Positions 1 through 8,207 are shown, counted from the first letter of the stretch. The stretch is DNA of 64,000 bases from JALZUV01 sp963837025 (GCA_963837025.1 CAWILT010000001.1:372001-436000), one strand, 5' to 3'. Made by a program: numbers and translations. Notes: generated by a model from the letters alone, not told the origin.

Positions 1-217
1 AACTCGCCGCCAGATTATATTTGCCACGCATAATGCAAATATTGTTGTAAACGGCTCGTCAGAATTAGTGGTTCACATGAATAGTGACAAATCTGGGAAA
101 CGTATCATCGATGTTAGCGGTGCTATTGATAATCAGGAAGTTAGGAACAGAATCACCAAAACAATGGAAGGTGGTGAGAAGGCATTTATTGATCGACAAA
201 GAAAGTATGGATTTTAA
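1..217 (+). CDS. C-terminal end of an SMC/AAA-type ATPase (5' end outside window)
   Basis: An open frame entering from the left edge (codons from base 2) ends with TAA at 215-217. The 71 visible residues contain FATHNANIVVNG followed by ELVV, and later MEGGEKAF and RKYGF. The family pattern is a signature-His loop (THNAN), then G-x-ID, then an EGG..AF..R..KYG tail, as found at the end of RecF/SMC-like ATPases including TrlF-type AAA proteins. It probably hydrolyses ATP in a DNA- or RNA-associated complex, possibly defence-related, but the N-terminal domains that would decide are outside the window. Its stop overlaps the end of the convergent lysozyme gene. Family level is fairly secure; the specific role is not. 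Confidence 0.65.
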   Translation, partial: TRRQIIFATHNANIVVNGSSELVVHMNSDKSGKRIIDVSGAIDNQEVRNRITKTMEGGEKAFIDRQRKYGF

Positions 218-654
218 CCAAGATATAGTGCTGCCTCAGCCTGACGGCGGCGCATTAAGCCACGTAACCGTCTGCCACCAGCCCAAACCCATCGCATAAA
301 TTGCTCTGGCACTTCTGGATGTTCCTCACGGTTTACTTTTCGGCGTAGCGTAGAACGCTGCAAAGCCCCACCACCGAGATTAAAGGTAAAAGATACAAGA
401 GCATCAAACTGGCCATCTGTAAGCGGCACTTTCATTAATCTCACAACGGCTGATTCTGCAAATCGTACATCTCTTGCCAGCAACCTTTCTGCCGCTTCTT
501 CAGTAATGCCATCTTCAAACCATTTGTGCTCATGTTCTAAAATAAGATGACCATAGCCAATCGTTGGAAAACCAGCTGCATCTTTATAGATGTGTGGCAC
601 AAAACCTTCAAATTCCTTGATTAGATCAAGCCCATGTTTTGAAATATGTCTCAT
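214..654 (-). CDS. Phage-type lysozyme (glycoside hydrolase family 24 endolysin)
   Basis: The 146 aa protein has the T4-lysozyme-like layout. An N-terminal KEFEGF carries the catalytic Glu, followed by IYKDAAGFPTIGYGH, then a helical region with LTDGQFDALVSFTFNLG and a final GLMRRRQAEAALY. It would cleave peptidoglycan between MurNAc and GlcNAc to release phage or GTA particles. There is no signal peptide, so export would need the adjacent holin, whose 3' end overlaps this start by 4 bases. Length is normal for the family and all motifs are intact, so the enzyme may still be functional although the neighbouring tail module is damaged. Confidence 0.88.
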   Translation of the reverse strand: MRHISKHGLDLIKEFEGFVPHIYKDAAGFPTIGYGHLILEHEHKWFEDGITEEAAERLLARDVRFAESAVVRLMKVPLTDGQFDALVSFTFNLGGGALQRSTLRRKVNREEHPEVPEQFMRWVWAGGRRLRGLMRRRQAEAALYLG

Positions 655-851
655 CTGCCATTCCTAACTTTGCTCATTGCACGTTGGCCAAAATAGAAGC
701 TGATAATGCCAGCGAAAATTGCTTGGTCTTCAACATTCCATAATATGTCCAAGTGCCAAGGCAGCGGATTAGCAAGGTCAACCATGGCAAATTGCATGCA
801 TTTTATTGTGAAATATAAGAGGAAAAAGGCATAAGCTAGTATGGGGCGCAC
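651..851 (-). CDS. GTA-type 3TM holin, apparently 5'-truncated
   Basis: The first usable start is a GTG at 851, giving 66 aa with two hydrophobic stretches (PILAYAFFLLYFTIK and AIFAGIISFYFGQRAM). The W-x-x-E-D..FGQR ending resembles the C-terminus of the GTA_holin_3TM family. The same frame continues upstream without a stop to about 949 and still reads holin-like (HVEADIAESKALYKTFYSG, then WVDALNG). There is no start codon or Shine-Dalgarno in that stretch, and it runs straight into the end of the gp15 gene. I infer a deletion that removed the holin start together with the gp15 tail. The product may be inactive, or expressed poorly from the GTG. The lysozyme gene follows with a 4-base overlap. 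Confidence 0.6.
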   Translation of the reverse strand: MRPILAYAFFLLYFTIKCMQFAMVDLANPLPWHLDILWNVEDQAIFAGIISFYFGQRAMSKVRNGR

Positions 852-946
852 AGTTCCGTTCAGCGCATCAACCCAGCGAATGCCAGAGTAGAAGGTTTTG
901 TATAAAGCTTTGCTTTCGGCAATATCTGCCTCAACGTGAATTTCTT

Positions 947-3900
947 CTAGCCTTTGGGAATCGCACCAAAAATTGCAGCACCATCCAACCCTGCTAAAAG
1001 CTGGAAGGTGTTACCACCATTTTCGCCACCATCATCTGAGCGATATATCGCAGAACCATTCCAATTTGCACCATCGGCTGCCACACCTATGCGCAACAAA
1101 CCTTGGTTTGGAACAGTATCCGTTGGTAATGGCGGAGCATCGATAAAATGCACCAACGTATCCGGCACTAAAACTGGCGCATCAATTGTGCTGCTGGTTT
1201 CACCCGGTTGCGTGTAGAAATCATAAGAACTGATATCTTCTGCCACCGCATTAACTTTCATCACGCCATTGGTTTCCATGTTTGTTTTTAGAACACGCAT
1301 TTCATGCGCAACTCCGGAAACAGTTACGGTAATAACATCCGTTGGCTCGATGCGCACATATTTTGGAGGTAGCGTAAGTTGGAAGCTAATACGCTCTTTC
1401 CATGTGCCATAAAGAGTAACATCTGATATTTTCTTGGCTTGCGTTGCACCCATCACAATCGGCAAATTCATTGTTACCTGGTCCACAGCTCTAACCACCT
1501 GACGCTGAGATGTTTGCGTTACAGGATCATAGTTAAATGGTCTGTCGATATAGGTTACATTCACTCGCTGAGGTAATTCCAATTCTTGCGCATAATTGAT
1601 TTCCAGCACATCTTGCACGCCTTTCTTTTTCGCAGGAATCAGATCATCTTCAGGTACAGATTTTATAGATTCATTGCCACGAGGTACGCATTTCAAAATG
1701 CCATCGCTTTCAACAACATCAAAGAAAAAACCTGCTGCCAATTGCTCCAGCGCATTGCGCACAGTAATTGGTTGCTGGATGATATAGCCTTCCACCGTAT
1801 TAGTCAGGCGTGTAACATCAAAATCGCTGGCAGTTAAGCCAGATTTTTGCAGCAATACAGATACAATTGCACCAAGCGTAGAATTACCCAATTTGCCTTG
1901 TGTCCAATGACCGCTAGCCCAAAGGATAGAATCTTGCCAAACACCTTCGAGATCTGGCCAGAAAGAAAATGGCCTTGCATCCCATGTCCACACAAAACGG
2001 CGTGCAACAAGGTCAGCATTACCAGCTTCTTGATTGCGATCTTCAAGATAATCAAGCGTTGCATCCAATGCCACACGCTGCGCCTGAAAATCAATTCTGC
2101 CTTTGCTTGCACGAGGATAGAAATTCTCAGAGCTAGTTGGATCAAAAAACACATTCGGCTGGTTAGTTGCCCCATCCACACTTGGAAATCCAAACTCGGT
2201 AAACCAAACAGGCTTCATTTTTGCCGTCCATGCAGTTGTGTTTGTATCAGGGTTGGTGTGAGTGTTTTTCCACCAATATTCTAGATTTTTCCACGCAAAT
2301 TTCTCATCCCCACCATAGCTGGTTTGACCTGTGCGATTTACAGAATCGGCATAATAATAATCCCAACCTTCGCCTTTTTCCCAATATTCCTTGATCTTAT
2401 CTGCATCAATTTGAATTTGCGGCAAATCAGGTGTAATCGGAAAATAACTATCAATCCCCACAAAATCTATATCGCTCGAAGCCCATAGTGGATCGAGATT
2501 GAACCAGCCATCTGTGCTGTGATATTCACTCCAATCAGCTGCATATGTAATTTGTGTGCCAGCACCCATGGTGGTTTTAACAGCAGACGCTAAATTCGCC
2601 AATTGAGTGACTGCTGGATAATTGCCAGATGTATTTGTATAGCTCGTCATGCCAACAAGCTCAGAGCCAATTACAAACGCATCCACTAAGTCTTTCGTAA
2701 GGGTTGCATAGTGATTGATGAACGCATTATAGCCATTGGTTTTGGTGAACCAATTATTTGCATCAGTCAAATTAGCAGGAGCAATTCTGCCTCTCCATGG
2801 TTTAGGATCAGGTGTTAATTGATCCACAAAAATCATTGGATAAAGCATTACATTCAACCCACGGCTTTTTAGCTCAGAAATAATCTGCAGCACCGTATGA
2901 TCAGATGGTGTGCCACCATAAGTTGGCGTTTCAGGATCAAAGAATAACACAAGCTCCGCAGCAGCTCGGCTAACACCAGCCACACTCCAATCAGCTGGGA
3001 GCACTTGAGTTGTGCCTTGAAATTCTACTTTTGGGATAATCTCACAATTACCAGCATCAACATCTGTTGCAAACCATGTCACCACCACCGCAACCCATTC
3101 TAAATTAGGCAGCACATTCACCATCTGATCAATCGCCACCACAACATCGGCTTTTCCATCATAATTATGCATGTTGATGGTTTTCTTATCTCCAGTTGGA
3201 GTGAATGAACTACCAGTATAATAGCCATCTTGCTTAGTGGTGATGCCGTTGCCATATACAAATTCTCCAGCACCGGGAATGATCACCATATCTGTAATTT
3301 TATCTTCCACCGATGGTGTGAATTTAACGCTACGGCGAACCTCAAAGGTAAAATTAGGAATACGGTTGCCATATGCTGCAAGCGGAAAATCCTCAATCAC
3401 AACATAAGCAATGCCACGATATGCTGGTATAGTGCCAGCTGGCATATATTTAGCGAGAATATCATCAACATCCTGCGCTTCATCACCAAGATGCACATTA
3501 TATTTGCCTTGTGCGCTGGAGAGAATATCTGCGGTAAGAACTTTGCTATCAGCCCAAACACGGATAATCTCATCAATTGGCCCTTCGCAAATAGCTATTG
3601 CCAATGTTACAAAATATTCATAAGTAACACTTGTTTGACTGGTGCTTACACTTCCACCGCCACCACCTTTACCACCACCGCCAGATGTTTGAGTGGTAGT
3701 TTTTTCAGTTTTCACCTCCTTAATATCAGTTGACCAAATAACATTCCCAGCCAAGCGCATCGTGCCAAAAACCTGTGGAATCATATTTCCATAGGTTGAT
3801 ACTTGCGCTCTTAAATCTGCAAGACGTGGGCCTTCTTGCGTTGGCAATTGAACACGTTGCGTACGAGCAAAAAACGTACTTGCCAGACCAGCACCCAAGT

Positions 3901-3982
3901 TTGCACCCAGAACTGCCCCTGAAGGGCCGCCAAGCACAAAGCCTGTAACTCCGCCAACAACTGGTAATACGATATCTGCCAT
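947..3982 (-). CDS. GTA/phage tail host-specificity protein (RcGTA gp15-like), 3'-shortened
   Basis: The 1011 aa protein begins with a Gly/Ala-rich segment (MADIVLPVVGG..). It contains a glycine-rich linker near residues 100-112 and the GTA TIM-barrel-like domain (around 270-640, with TYAADWSEY and DIDFVGIDSYF). The phage-tail_3-type domain follows (about 700-930, with VTYIDRPFNYDP). It forms the tail-tip hub contacting the host. RcGTA gp15 relatives are usually about 1300 aa, so roughly 250-300 C-terminal residues are missing. The frame stops at FGAIPKG, immediately before in-frame holin sequence in another phase. It lies 3 bases downstream of the gp14-like gene, in canonical GTA order. Family assignment is strong; function as a GTA is doubtful. 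Confidence 0.87.
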   Translation of the reverse strand: MADIVLPVVGGVTGFVLGGPSGAVLGANLGAGLASTFFARTQRVQLPTQEGPRLADLRAQVSTYGNMIPQVFGTMRLAGNVIWSTDIKEVKTEKTTTQTSGGGGKGGGGGSVSTSQTSVTYEYFVTLAIAICEGPIDEIIRVWADSKVLTADILSSAQGKYNVHLGDEAQDVDDILAKYMPAGTIPAYRGIAYVVIEDFPLAAYGNRIPNFTFEVRRSVKFTPSVEDKITDMVIIPGAGEFVYGNGITTKQDGYYTGSSFTPTGDKKTINMHNYDGKADVVVAIDQMVNVLPNLEWVAVVVTWFATDVDAGNCEIIPKVEFQGTTQVLPADWSVAGVSRAAAELVLFFDPETPTYGGTPSDHTVLQIISELKSRGLNVMLYPMIFVDQLTPDPKPWRGRIAPANLTDANNWFTKTNGYNAFINHYATLTKDLVDAFVIGSELVGMTSYTNTSGNYPAVTQLANLASAVKTTMGAGTQITYAADWSEYHSTDGWFNLDPLWASSDIDFVGIDSYFPITPDLPQIQIDADKIKEYWEKGEGWDYYYADSVNRTGQTSYGGDEKFAWKNLEYWWKNTHTNPDTNTTAWTAKMKPVWFTEFGFPSVDGATNQPNVFFDPTSSENFYPRASKGRIDFQAQRVALDATLDYLEDRNQEAGNADLVARRFVWTWDARPFSFWPDLEGVWQDSILWASGHWTQGKLGNSTLGAIVSVLLQKSGLTASDFDVTRLTNTVEGYIIQQPITVRNALEQLAAGFFFDVVESDGILKCVPRGNESIKSVPEDDLIPAKKKGVQDVLEINYAQELELPQRVNVTYIDRPFNYDPVTQTSQRQVVRAVDQVTMNLPIVMGATQAKKISDVTLYGTWKERISFQLTLPPKYVRIEPTDVITVTVSGVAHEMRVLKTNMETNGVMKVNAVAEDISSYDFYTQPGETSSTIDAPVLVPDTLVHFIDAPPLPTDTVPNQGLLRIGVAADGANWNGSAIYRSDDGGENGGNTFQLLAGLDGAAIFGAIPKG

Positions 3983-3985
3983 AAT

Positions 3986-4471
3986 TTATTTCAATGATTT
4001 CAATTGTTTTGTCTTAAAACGATATACATGCGTGAGCATCCGAAGCATGCCTTGGCTAAATGGTTGCTCCACCACCCAGCCAGAACTAGAAGTGCAATGA
4101 ATCACACCAACACCTCCGCTGATGTAACGAGTCAGCAAACCAACATGCTGAGGGTCATTAAAAAATTTGAATAACAGCACATCACCTTCACGCATTTGCT
4201 CAATTGGTACTTGGCGAAGATGCTTTGCCATGTTTTTGACCAATCTGCCTTTTTCTGGATACATGGAATAATTGAATTCATCATGCTCAGATAGAAGCTT
4301 TCCTTCGCCATCTTGCAATCCAAGCTCTTCAATCACGCCAACAACTAAACCAATGCAATCAACCCCACCGGGACCACGAAGTGATTTTTTGAGTCGCCCT
4401 TGGTGGTGGTATCTAGTTCCAATCCACGTACGAGCTTGCGCAACAATTTGCTGCCCTGTAATTTTAGCCAT
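3986..4471 (-). CDS. NlpC/P60-family phage cell wall peptidase (RcGTA gp14-like)
   Basis: The 161 aa protein carries the NlpC/P60 catalytic set: Cys in GGVDCIGLV (about residue 38), His in DPQHVGLLT and a third polar site at VIHCTSSS. It starts with GQQIVAQARTWIGTRYHHQGR, as in tail-assembly peptidases. The family cleaves stem-peptide bonds in peptidoglycan at the tail tip, aiding DNA entry. It sits between the gp13-like and gp15-like genes with 3-6 base gaps, the canonical GTA order. Length and catalytic residues look intact. Confidence 0.88.
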   Translation of the reverse strand: MAKITGQQIVAQARTWIGTRYHHQGRLKKSLRGPGGVDCIGLVVGVIEELGLQDGEGKLLSEHDEFNYSMYPEKGRLVKNMAKHLRQVPIEQMREGDVLLFKFFNDPQHVGLLTRYISGGVGVIHCTSSSGWVVEQPFSQGMLRMLTHVYRFKTKQLKSLK

Positions 4472-4477
4472 GAGCTA

Positions 4478-5341
4478 TCATCCATTTCTGTTTGTTTTAT
4501 CTAAAGTGCCAGCAGTAGTGAGTAGCTGATCAACACCCGGAACATCGGGTTCACCTCTAAAATTCAGGATATTACTGAATTTGCTCTGACAGGTTTCGCG
4601 AGTTTTATCGCACCCAGCTATGGCTTTGATGCTGTCACCAACGGAGACGCTTTTTCCCATCGGGAGCGCAAGCACCACCTGACTATCCGCAAATTCCTTC
4701 ACTTCCATACGGCGACCAGCATTATTGCCTGACGTCCATTCCACTTCACCGCCAGTAAACCAGCCAGCAGCTTGGTTTAAAGCTGCTGCCTTAAAAGTTT
4801 GATTATTGGTTACCTCTGTAATGGTGGTAGATGTCGTAAAGCTGGCAAGAGAAACTTTGCATCTGCTATCACCCAAAATTGCTCTGCAGGATGGAGAATA
4901 TACCTCACCAATAGTTTGTGATAAATGCTGAGTTAAACCACGCACCTCGGCTTGAAACATTTGGCTATTGAGCGTGACTTCACCCAACCGCCCACGTTTT
5001 ACCACCAGTTTTCCTTGCGTGAGATCAGTATAATTTACGATGAATATTTCAATTTCAGCATAATCATAAACACCTGCCAGCAGATCTTCCTCAGTAATTT
5101 TGGAAGGAAAAGTTTGACCCTCTAAATCGAGATTATCCACCGACATATTAGATTTACTCTCCACCGTGGTGGGAGTGAATCCAGCAATAGAATCATAATC
5201 CAAGCTATCAATAACAAGTTTTTGATCATGATCGGTAAAACCAAGTTCCACCTCATCTTCCCGAACTATTTTCCAGCAAGTTGCAAGAGTGGTTAGCCCA
5301 CCAGCAAAATGCGCTTCTAATTGGGGTGATATTGTTCTCAT
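4478..5341 (-). CDS. DUF2163 phage/GTA baseplate protein (RcGTA gp13-like)
   Basis: The 287 aa protein matches the DUF2163 (phage_BR0599-type) layout. The N-terminal domain has LTTLATCWKI and ELGFTDHDQ, and the C-terminal domain has YSPSCRAILGDSRC, GCDKTRETC, KFSNILNFRGEP and PGVDQLL. In RcGTA relatives this protein is a tail hub component that can bind an iron-sulfur cluster through conserved cysteines, and those cysteines are present here. Its ATG overlaps the TGA of the gp12 remnant (ATGA), preserving the original translational coupling although gp12 itself has been destroyed. Confidence 0.86.
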   Translation of the reverse strand: MRTISPQLEAHFAGGLTTLATCWKIVREDEVELGFTDHDQKLVIDSLDYDSIAGFTPTTVESKSNMSVDNLDLEGQTFPSKITEEDLLAGVYDYAEIEIFIVNYTDLTQGKLVVKRGRLGEVTLNSQMFQAEVRGLTQHLSQTIGEVYSPSCRAILGDSRCKVSLASFTTSTTITEVTNNQTFKAAALNQAAGWFTGGEVEWTSGNNAGRRMEVKEFADSQVVLALPMGKSVSVGDSIKAIAGCDKTRETCQSKFSNILNFRGEPDVPGVDQLLTTAGTLDKTNRNG

Positions 5342-5397
5342 ATACGCACCTCAATTAGTGGAATGCTGCTCCAGCTTCCTGCATCAAAGCTATCCAT
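5338..5397 (-). pseudogene. 3' remnant of the gp12-like (DUF2460) tail gene
   Basis: In the frame ending at the TGA that overlaps the gp13-like start, the sequence reads SFDAGSWSSIPLIEVRI and then stop. Proteins of the DUF2460/TIGR02217 family (RcGTA gp12) characteristically end in a ..SIPL(I/V)EVR motif and lie directly upstream of the DUF2163 gene. Only about 17-19 codons remain. Upstream of them the DNA becomes the serine recombinase coding region in another frame, so this is the 3' stump left by an insertion and deletion. Identification rests on the short motif plus position. Confidence 0.72.
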
Positions 5398-6070
5398 ACA
5401 CACGCCCTTTTTTAGATTCACGCTGAGGCGTGCGGATGTTGTGAGATAATAAATAGTCCGCAAGTAATCTGACTGATTTAAGATTAAGATAGTGATTAAA
5501 AATAAGCTCTACCGTTACAGATTGGACTGGATCTAATACTAATGTTCGCTCCATACGCTGATAGCCGATGGGAACCGATCCGCCCATCCACATGCCTTTT
5601 TGTTTGCTGGCAGCTATTTTATCACGAATGCGCTCGCCCGTAACTTCACGCTCAAATTGTGCGAAGGATAAAAGCACGTTCAGCGTTAGCCGCCCCATGC
5701 TTGTTGTAGTATTAAAGCTCTGTGTCACCGACACAAAGGTGACGCCATACGCATCAAATACTTCAACAAGTTTTGAGAAATCGGTTAGCGAGCGGGTGAG
5801 GCGATCAATCTTATATACAACCACCGTTTGTACTTTACCCTCTTTGATGTCCTGCATGAGCGCTTGCAGCCCGGGTCGGTTAATATTGCCGCCTGAGTAA
5901 CCGCCATCATCGTAATTAGCATTAACCGCTTTCCAGCCATCGGCTTTTTGGCTTAAGATATATGCCTCGCACGATTCTCGCTGCGCATCGAGACTGTTGA
6001 AGTCCTGCTCAAGACCTTCTTCAGTAGATTTGCGTGTATAGATCGCGCAATGTTTAACTTCTGGTTTCAT
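5390..6070 (-). CDS. Large serine recombinase, C-terminally truncated
   Basis: The 226 aa protein has a complete resolvase catalytic domain: CAIYTRKSTEEGL with the nucleophilic Ser, a VVYKIDRLTRS motif, and FAQFEREVTGERIRDK. The start of the Recombinase domain follows (GYQRMERTLVLDPVQ), ending at ESKKGRVYG. Full-length relatives run to about 500 residues or more and continue here with the FSRG..YxLL region, zinc ribbon and coiled coil. All of that is missing because the frame runs into the gp12 stump and stops. It can probably no longer integrate DNA. The start overlaps the stop of the DUF2924 gene (ATGA), a common pairing in alphaproteobacteria. Confidence 0.85.
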   Translation of the reverse strand: MKPEVKHCAIYTRKSTEEGLEQDFNSLDAQRESCEAYILSQKADGWKAVNANYDDGGYSGGNINRPGLQALMQDIKEGKVQTVVVYKIDRLTRSLTDFSKLVEVFDAYGVTFVSVTQSFNTTTSMGRLTLNVLLSFAQFEREVTGERIRDKIAASKQKGMWMGGSVPIGYQRMERTLVLDPVQSVTVELIFNHYLNLKSVRLLADYLLSHNIRTPQRESKKGRVYG

Positions 6071-6477
6071 GCGGCTTCTTTCTTATGTTTAAGATCAAAA
6101 AACACCCAACCGTTCCATTTTGACCCCGTAATTTCTGAGGCGATTTTAGAGAGGCTTGAATAATTACTATGCTGATAGCTAAAACCGTCTGACGTAATGG
6201 TCACTACATGCGGCTTTCCCTGCCATTCACGAATGATTTTCATGCCCGGCTTTAAAAGCATATGACCTTGCTCGAAATAATGAGGATTGCGTTTATAGTT
6301 TTGAATGAGCTTGGTGAGTCGCTTATGTGTTTGGGGTGATAGTTGTTTTTCGTACTGCTTAAAATATAAGCTTCTTTCTAGCATCTTGCGGCCAATGCGA
6401 TTATGCGGCTTAATCTGCCAAGCCTGTTGCCATTGGGCGCGTAGATCTTGTATTGTAGCTTCATAAGATTGTTTCAT
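6067..6477 (-). CDS. DUF2924-like protein partnered with the serine recombinase
   Basis: The 136 aa protein begins at ATG 6477, chosen because AAAGGAG lies just upstream; longer versions starting further upstream have no ribosome binding site. Features are a helical N-terminus (IQDLRAQWQQAW), a basic RIGRKMLERSLYFK segment, and a C-terminal GMKIIREWQGKPHVVTI..GF.Y..Y.SLSKIASEITGSKWNG. That last segment is the DUF2924 signature (a small beta domain, then an S.IA..ITG..WNG motif). These proteins nearly always sit beside a serine recombinase in alphaproteobacterial mobile elements; their exact role is unknown. It overlaps the recombinase start by 4 bases and is divergent from the gene at 6567. 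Confidence 0.8.
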   Translation of the reverse strand: MKQSYEATIQDLRAQWQQAWQIKPHNRIGRKMLERSLYFKQYEKQLSPQTHKRLTKLIQNYKRNPHYFEQGHMLLKPGMKIIREWQGKPHVVTITSDGFSYQHSNYSSLSKIASEITGSKWNGWVFFDLKHKKEAA

Positions 6478-6566
6478 TTTCGACTCCTTTGTTTTCATAT
6501 GGTAGTATCCATACATGCGTACTAAACCCACGAAGTCGAATGGTATTAATAAGGGGCTATAAAAAT
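6478..6566. promoter_or_regulatory. Divergent intergenic region with 7-bp inverted repeat
   Basis: The 89-base gap separates the DUF2924/recombinase pair (leftward) from the unknown gene at 6567 (rightward), so both promoters should lie here. An inverted repeat TTCGACT (6479-6485) / AGTCGAA (6534-6540) spans most of it and could be an operator or part of a mobile-element boundary. No convincing -35/-10 pair was found; the arms are short enough to arise by chance. Confidence 0.3.
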
Positions 6567-7388
6567 ATGACAATCGAAGATGCAGTAATTTATATAGAAA
6601 ATATATTTAAACAAGACACGTTGAAGGATTCAATATTTGAGCCTTATTACGTTGATATACATAAGATTATTTGGAAAGAGAAGTATGATATTATTTATAA
6701 GGCGCGTGAAACCCCTAGTGTTGAACGTGTTGATTTGCTAAACGCCAGCATTCACGATCTTCTAACGTTAACGTGTGAAAACTATGCGGTTCCAGATGCA
6801 GCTGCATTGAATAAACTTTATAAAGAACAGTCAGAATCTAGGAACGATTTTTTAAAATATGTGCATCGCACTATTATGTTTAGGAAAATGGAAGAAACCA
6901 TAGAACAAGACACTAATGCAAAAAAATACTATGTAGGCTCTCTTGTAAGTCAAACTCATTTACAAAACAAACTTCTTGAACAAAAGCCTTTCCATATGAG
7001 TTTGGGCAACAAACTTTGGTCAGAGAAACAGATTTACGCTATTGCATCTATTTATGCTATTGAACTGGCTTTACTATCCTTCAAAGAAAAGCATATTGTT
7101 TCACTTTCAAGAATACAAAGTGACCTTTACCAATTCTTATCAGGCCCAGAATATAGTGAAATCTTAGGTATAAAAGGGGCCAATAAAAAACATACCAAGA
7201 ATCGTTTGTATAAAAAGCGCGCCTTAGAAATTTATATTCAGAAAGAATTATCTACAGATAGTAATTATAGTGCTGCTAACGAAATCTTAAAAGCACTAAA
7301 GATTGAAGGTGTAACAGCAGTTTCTATAGAAACTATCGAAACCAAATGGTTGCCTGAATTTAAGAGAAAACGTAAGCTACTGAAATAA
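6567..7388 (+). CDS. Hypothetical protein, 273 aa, mobile-element cargo
   Basis: The start is ATG 6567, with AAGGGG about 10 bases upstream. The protein is soluble and rich in helix-forming and charged residues, with a basic C-terminus (KWLPEFKRKRKLLK) and a lysine-rich stretch near residue 210 (GANKKHTKNRLYKKRA) suggestive of nucleic acid contact. There are no membrane segments and no motif I recognise. It is divergent from a recombinase/DUF2924 pair and followed by a possible terminator, so it is probably cargo of the same mobile element. No function assigned. Confidence 0.6.
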   Translation: MTIEDAVIYIENIFKQDTLKDSIFEPYYVDIHKIIWKEKYDIIYKARETPSVERVDLLNASIHDLLTLTCENYAVPDAAALNKLYKEQSESRNDFLKYVHRTIMFRKMEETIEQDTNAKKYYVGSLVSQTHLQNKLLEQKPFHMSLGNKLWSEKQIYAIASIYAIELALLSFKEKHIVSLSRIQSDLYQFLSGPEYSEILGIKGANKKHTKNRLYKKRALEIYIQKELSTDSNYSAANEILKALKIEGVTAVSIETIETKWLPEFKRKRKLLK

Positions 7389-7410
7389 CTAAATTCTTGG
7401 TTGCTCTAGG

Positions 7411-7431
7411 GGGCTAGATCTATAGCCTTTT
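7411..7431 (+). terminator. Possible rho-independent terminator after the 6567 gene
   Basis: GGCTA (7412-7416) pairs with TAGCC (7423-7427) around a 6-base loop and is followed by TTTT. It lies 23 bases past the stop of the unknown gene. The stem is only 5-6 bp, so termination would be weak. Confidence 0.4.
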
Positions 7432-7624
7432 GTAGTAAATAATTTTGAACTGAGTTTTATTCTGACTATCAGAAAAAGGACCCAGTTATGAATCACGATA
7501 TTGGCAGGGGTAAGGCGCGTAGAAGCGGCACTTCTGCTTAAGCTTGATTCAGTGCCTGTTGTAAGGCTGTTGAAATTTAGGCAGGAGTCCGAGCTAAAGA
7601 AGCATTTTACAAAATTTTGAAATC

Positions 7625-7873
7625 ATGCAGAAAATTGAATTCCAGAATGTCGGAGTCCTTAATGCGCGTGCCAGTGACGTGGACTCGCAAAAATCATCCC
7701 TTTATGTATCTGAAGAAACAGTCAAAAACCTTAACCTGATCAAGAAGGGAACACTGGTTGATGACAAGTCCTCTGGTTCACCCACATATTATGTCGTTGG
7801 AGAGTTGGAACTAAAAACAGGCATTAAGGGGTCGATTCCGGATAGTGATAGAATTTTTCCTGACGAGGCATAA
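7625..7873 (+). CDS. Small hypothetical protein, 82 aa
   Basis: The 82 codons from ATG 7625 read like a real soluble protein (LYVSEETVKNLNLIKKGTLV, then YYVVGELELKTG), with alternating hydrophobic residues suggesting a small beta domain. No ribosome binding site is obvious and no family is recognised. The 236-base stretch before it (7389-7624) contains a terminator-like hairpin and a 17-codon mini-ORF with an AAAGGA upstream (ATG near 7488), which may be another fragment. It could itself be a fragment of a larger protein. Confidence 0.35.
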   Translation: MQKIEFQNVGVLNARASDVDSQKSSLYVSEETVKNLNLIKKGTLVDDKSSGSPTYYVVGELELKTGIKGSIPDSDRIFPDEA

Positions 7874-8207
7874 TCAAAGTTGTCCTCAGTTTTCAAAAAG
7901 AATTTCTTTAGTATTTTTATTGGAAATAAGTATCTCACACTCGCAACTCAAGCATAATGCTTGCTCTCTCATTCCCAAAACCACTTTAGCCACCAACGTT
8001 ATCCGAAACACGACAAAATTTAGAAGATTTACATATGGTATCGGTTTATTTTTGGAACGGAATTCTTGTCGGGTAATATAAAACTTAGTATCTTTTAGAG
8101 AATTTTTCGCGTTAGTTTGAAAGCAGAAATACATTTAAAAGCTCAATCATTGGCTCATTAGCGCTAAAATAATTAAAAGCGCCATCAAGTATTACGTTCT
8201 TTTTCCG
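7874..8207. other. Non-coding gap with one short dyad
   Basis: No convincing gene is seen. The only structure is a 15-base near-perfect dyad, CAAGCAT-A-ATGCTTG, at 7949-7963, which could be a protein binding site or chance. Both flanking genes end here (the right-hand one is leftward), so this is a convergent gap. Confidence 0.35.

Noticed and set aside
1847..2284. Long open frames on the plus strand opposite the tail gene
   Set aside because: The frames have no ribosome site, low-complexity shadow composition, and lie entirely inside the well-supported gp15-like gene.
3655..3700. Short tandem-like run of CCACCACCG units
   Set aside because: It is the glycine-rich linker of the gp15-like protein read on the other strand, not an independent repeat.
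5390..6070. Serine recombinase as a small resolvase/invertase of normal length
   Set aside because: The sequence continues into the large-recombinase-specific domain and stops abruptly within it, so truncation fits better.
6489..6566. A longer start for the 273 aa unknown protein
   Set aside because: The extra residues overlap the divergent promoter region, and the ATG at 6567 has a good ribosome site.
7949..7963. 15-base dyad CAAGCAT-A-ATGCTTG
   Set aside because: It is isolated, with no second copy and no start region nearby; the length is compatible with chance in AT-rich DNA.
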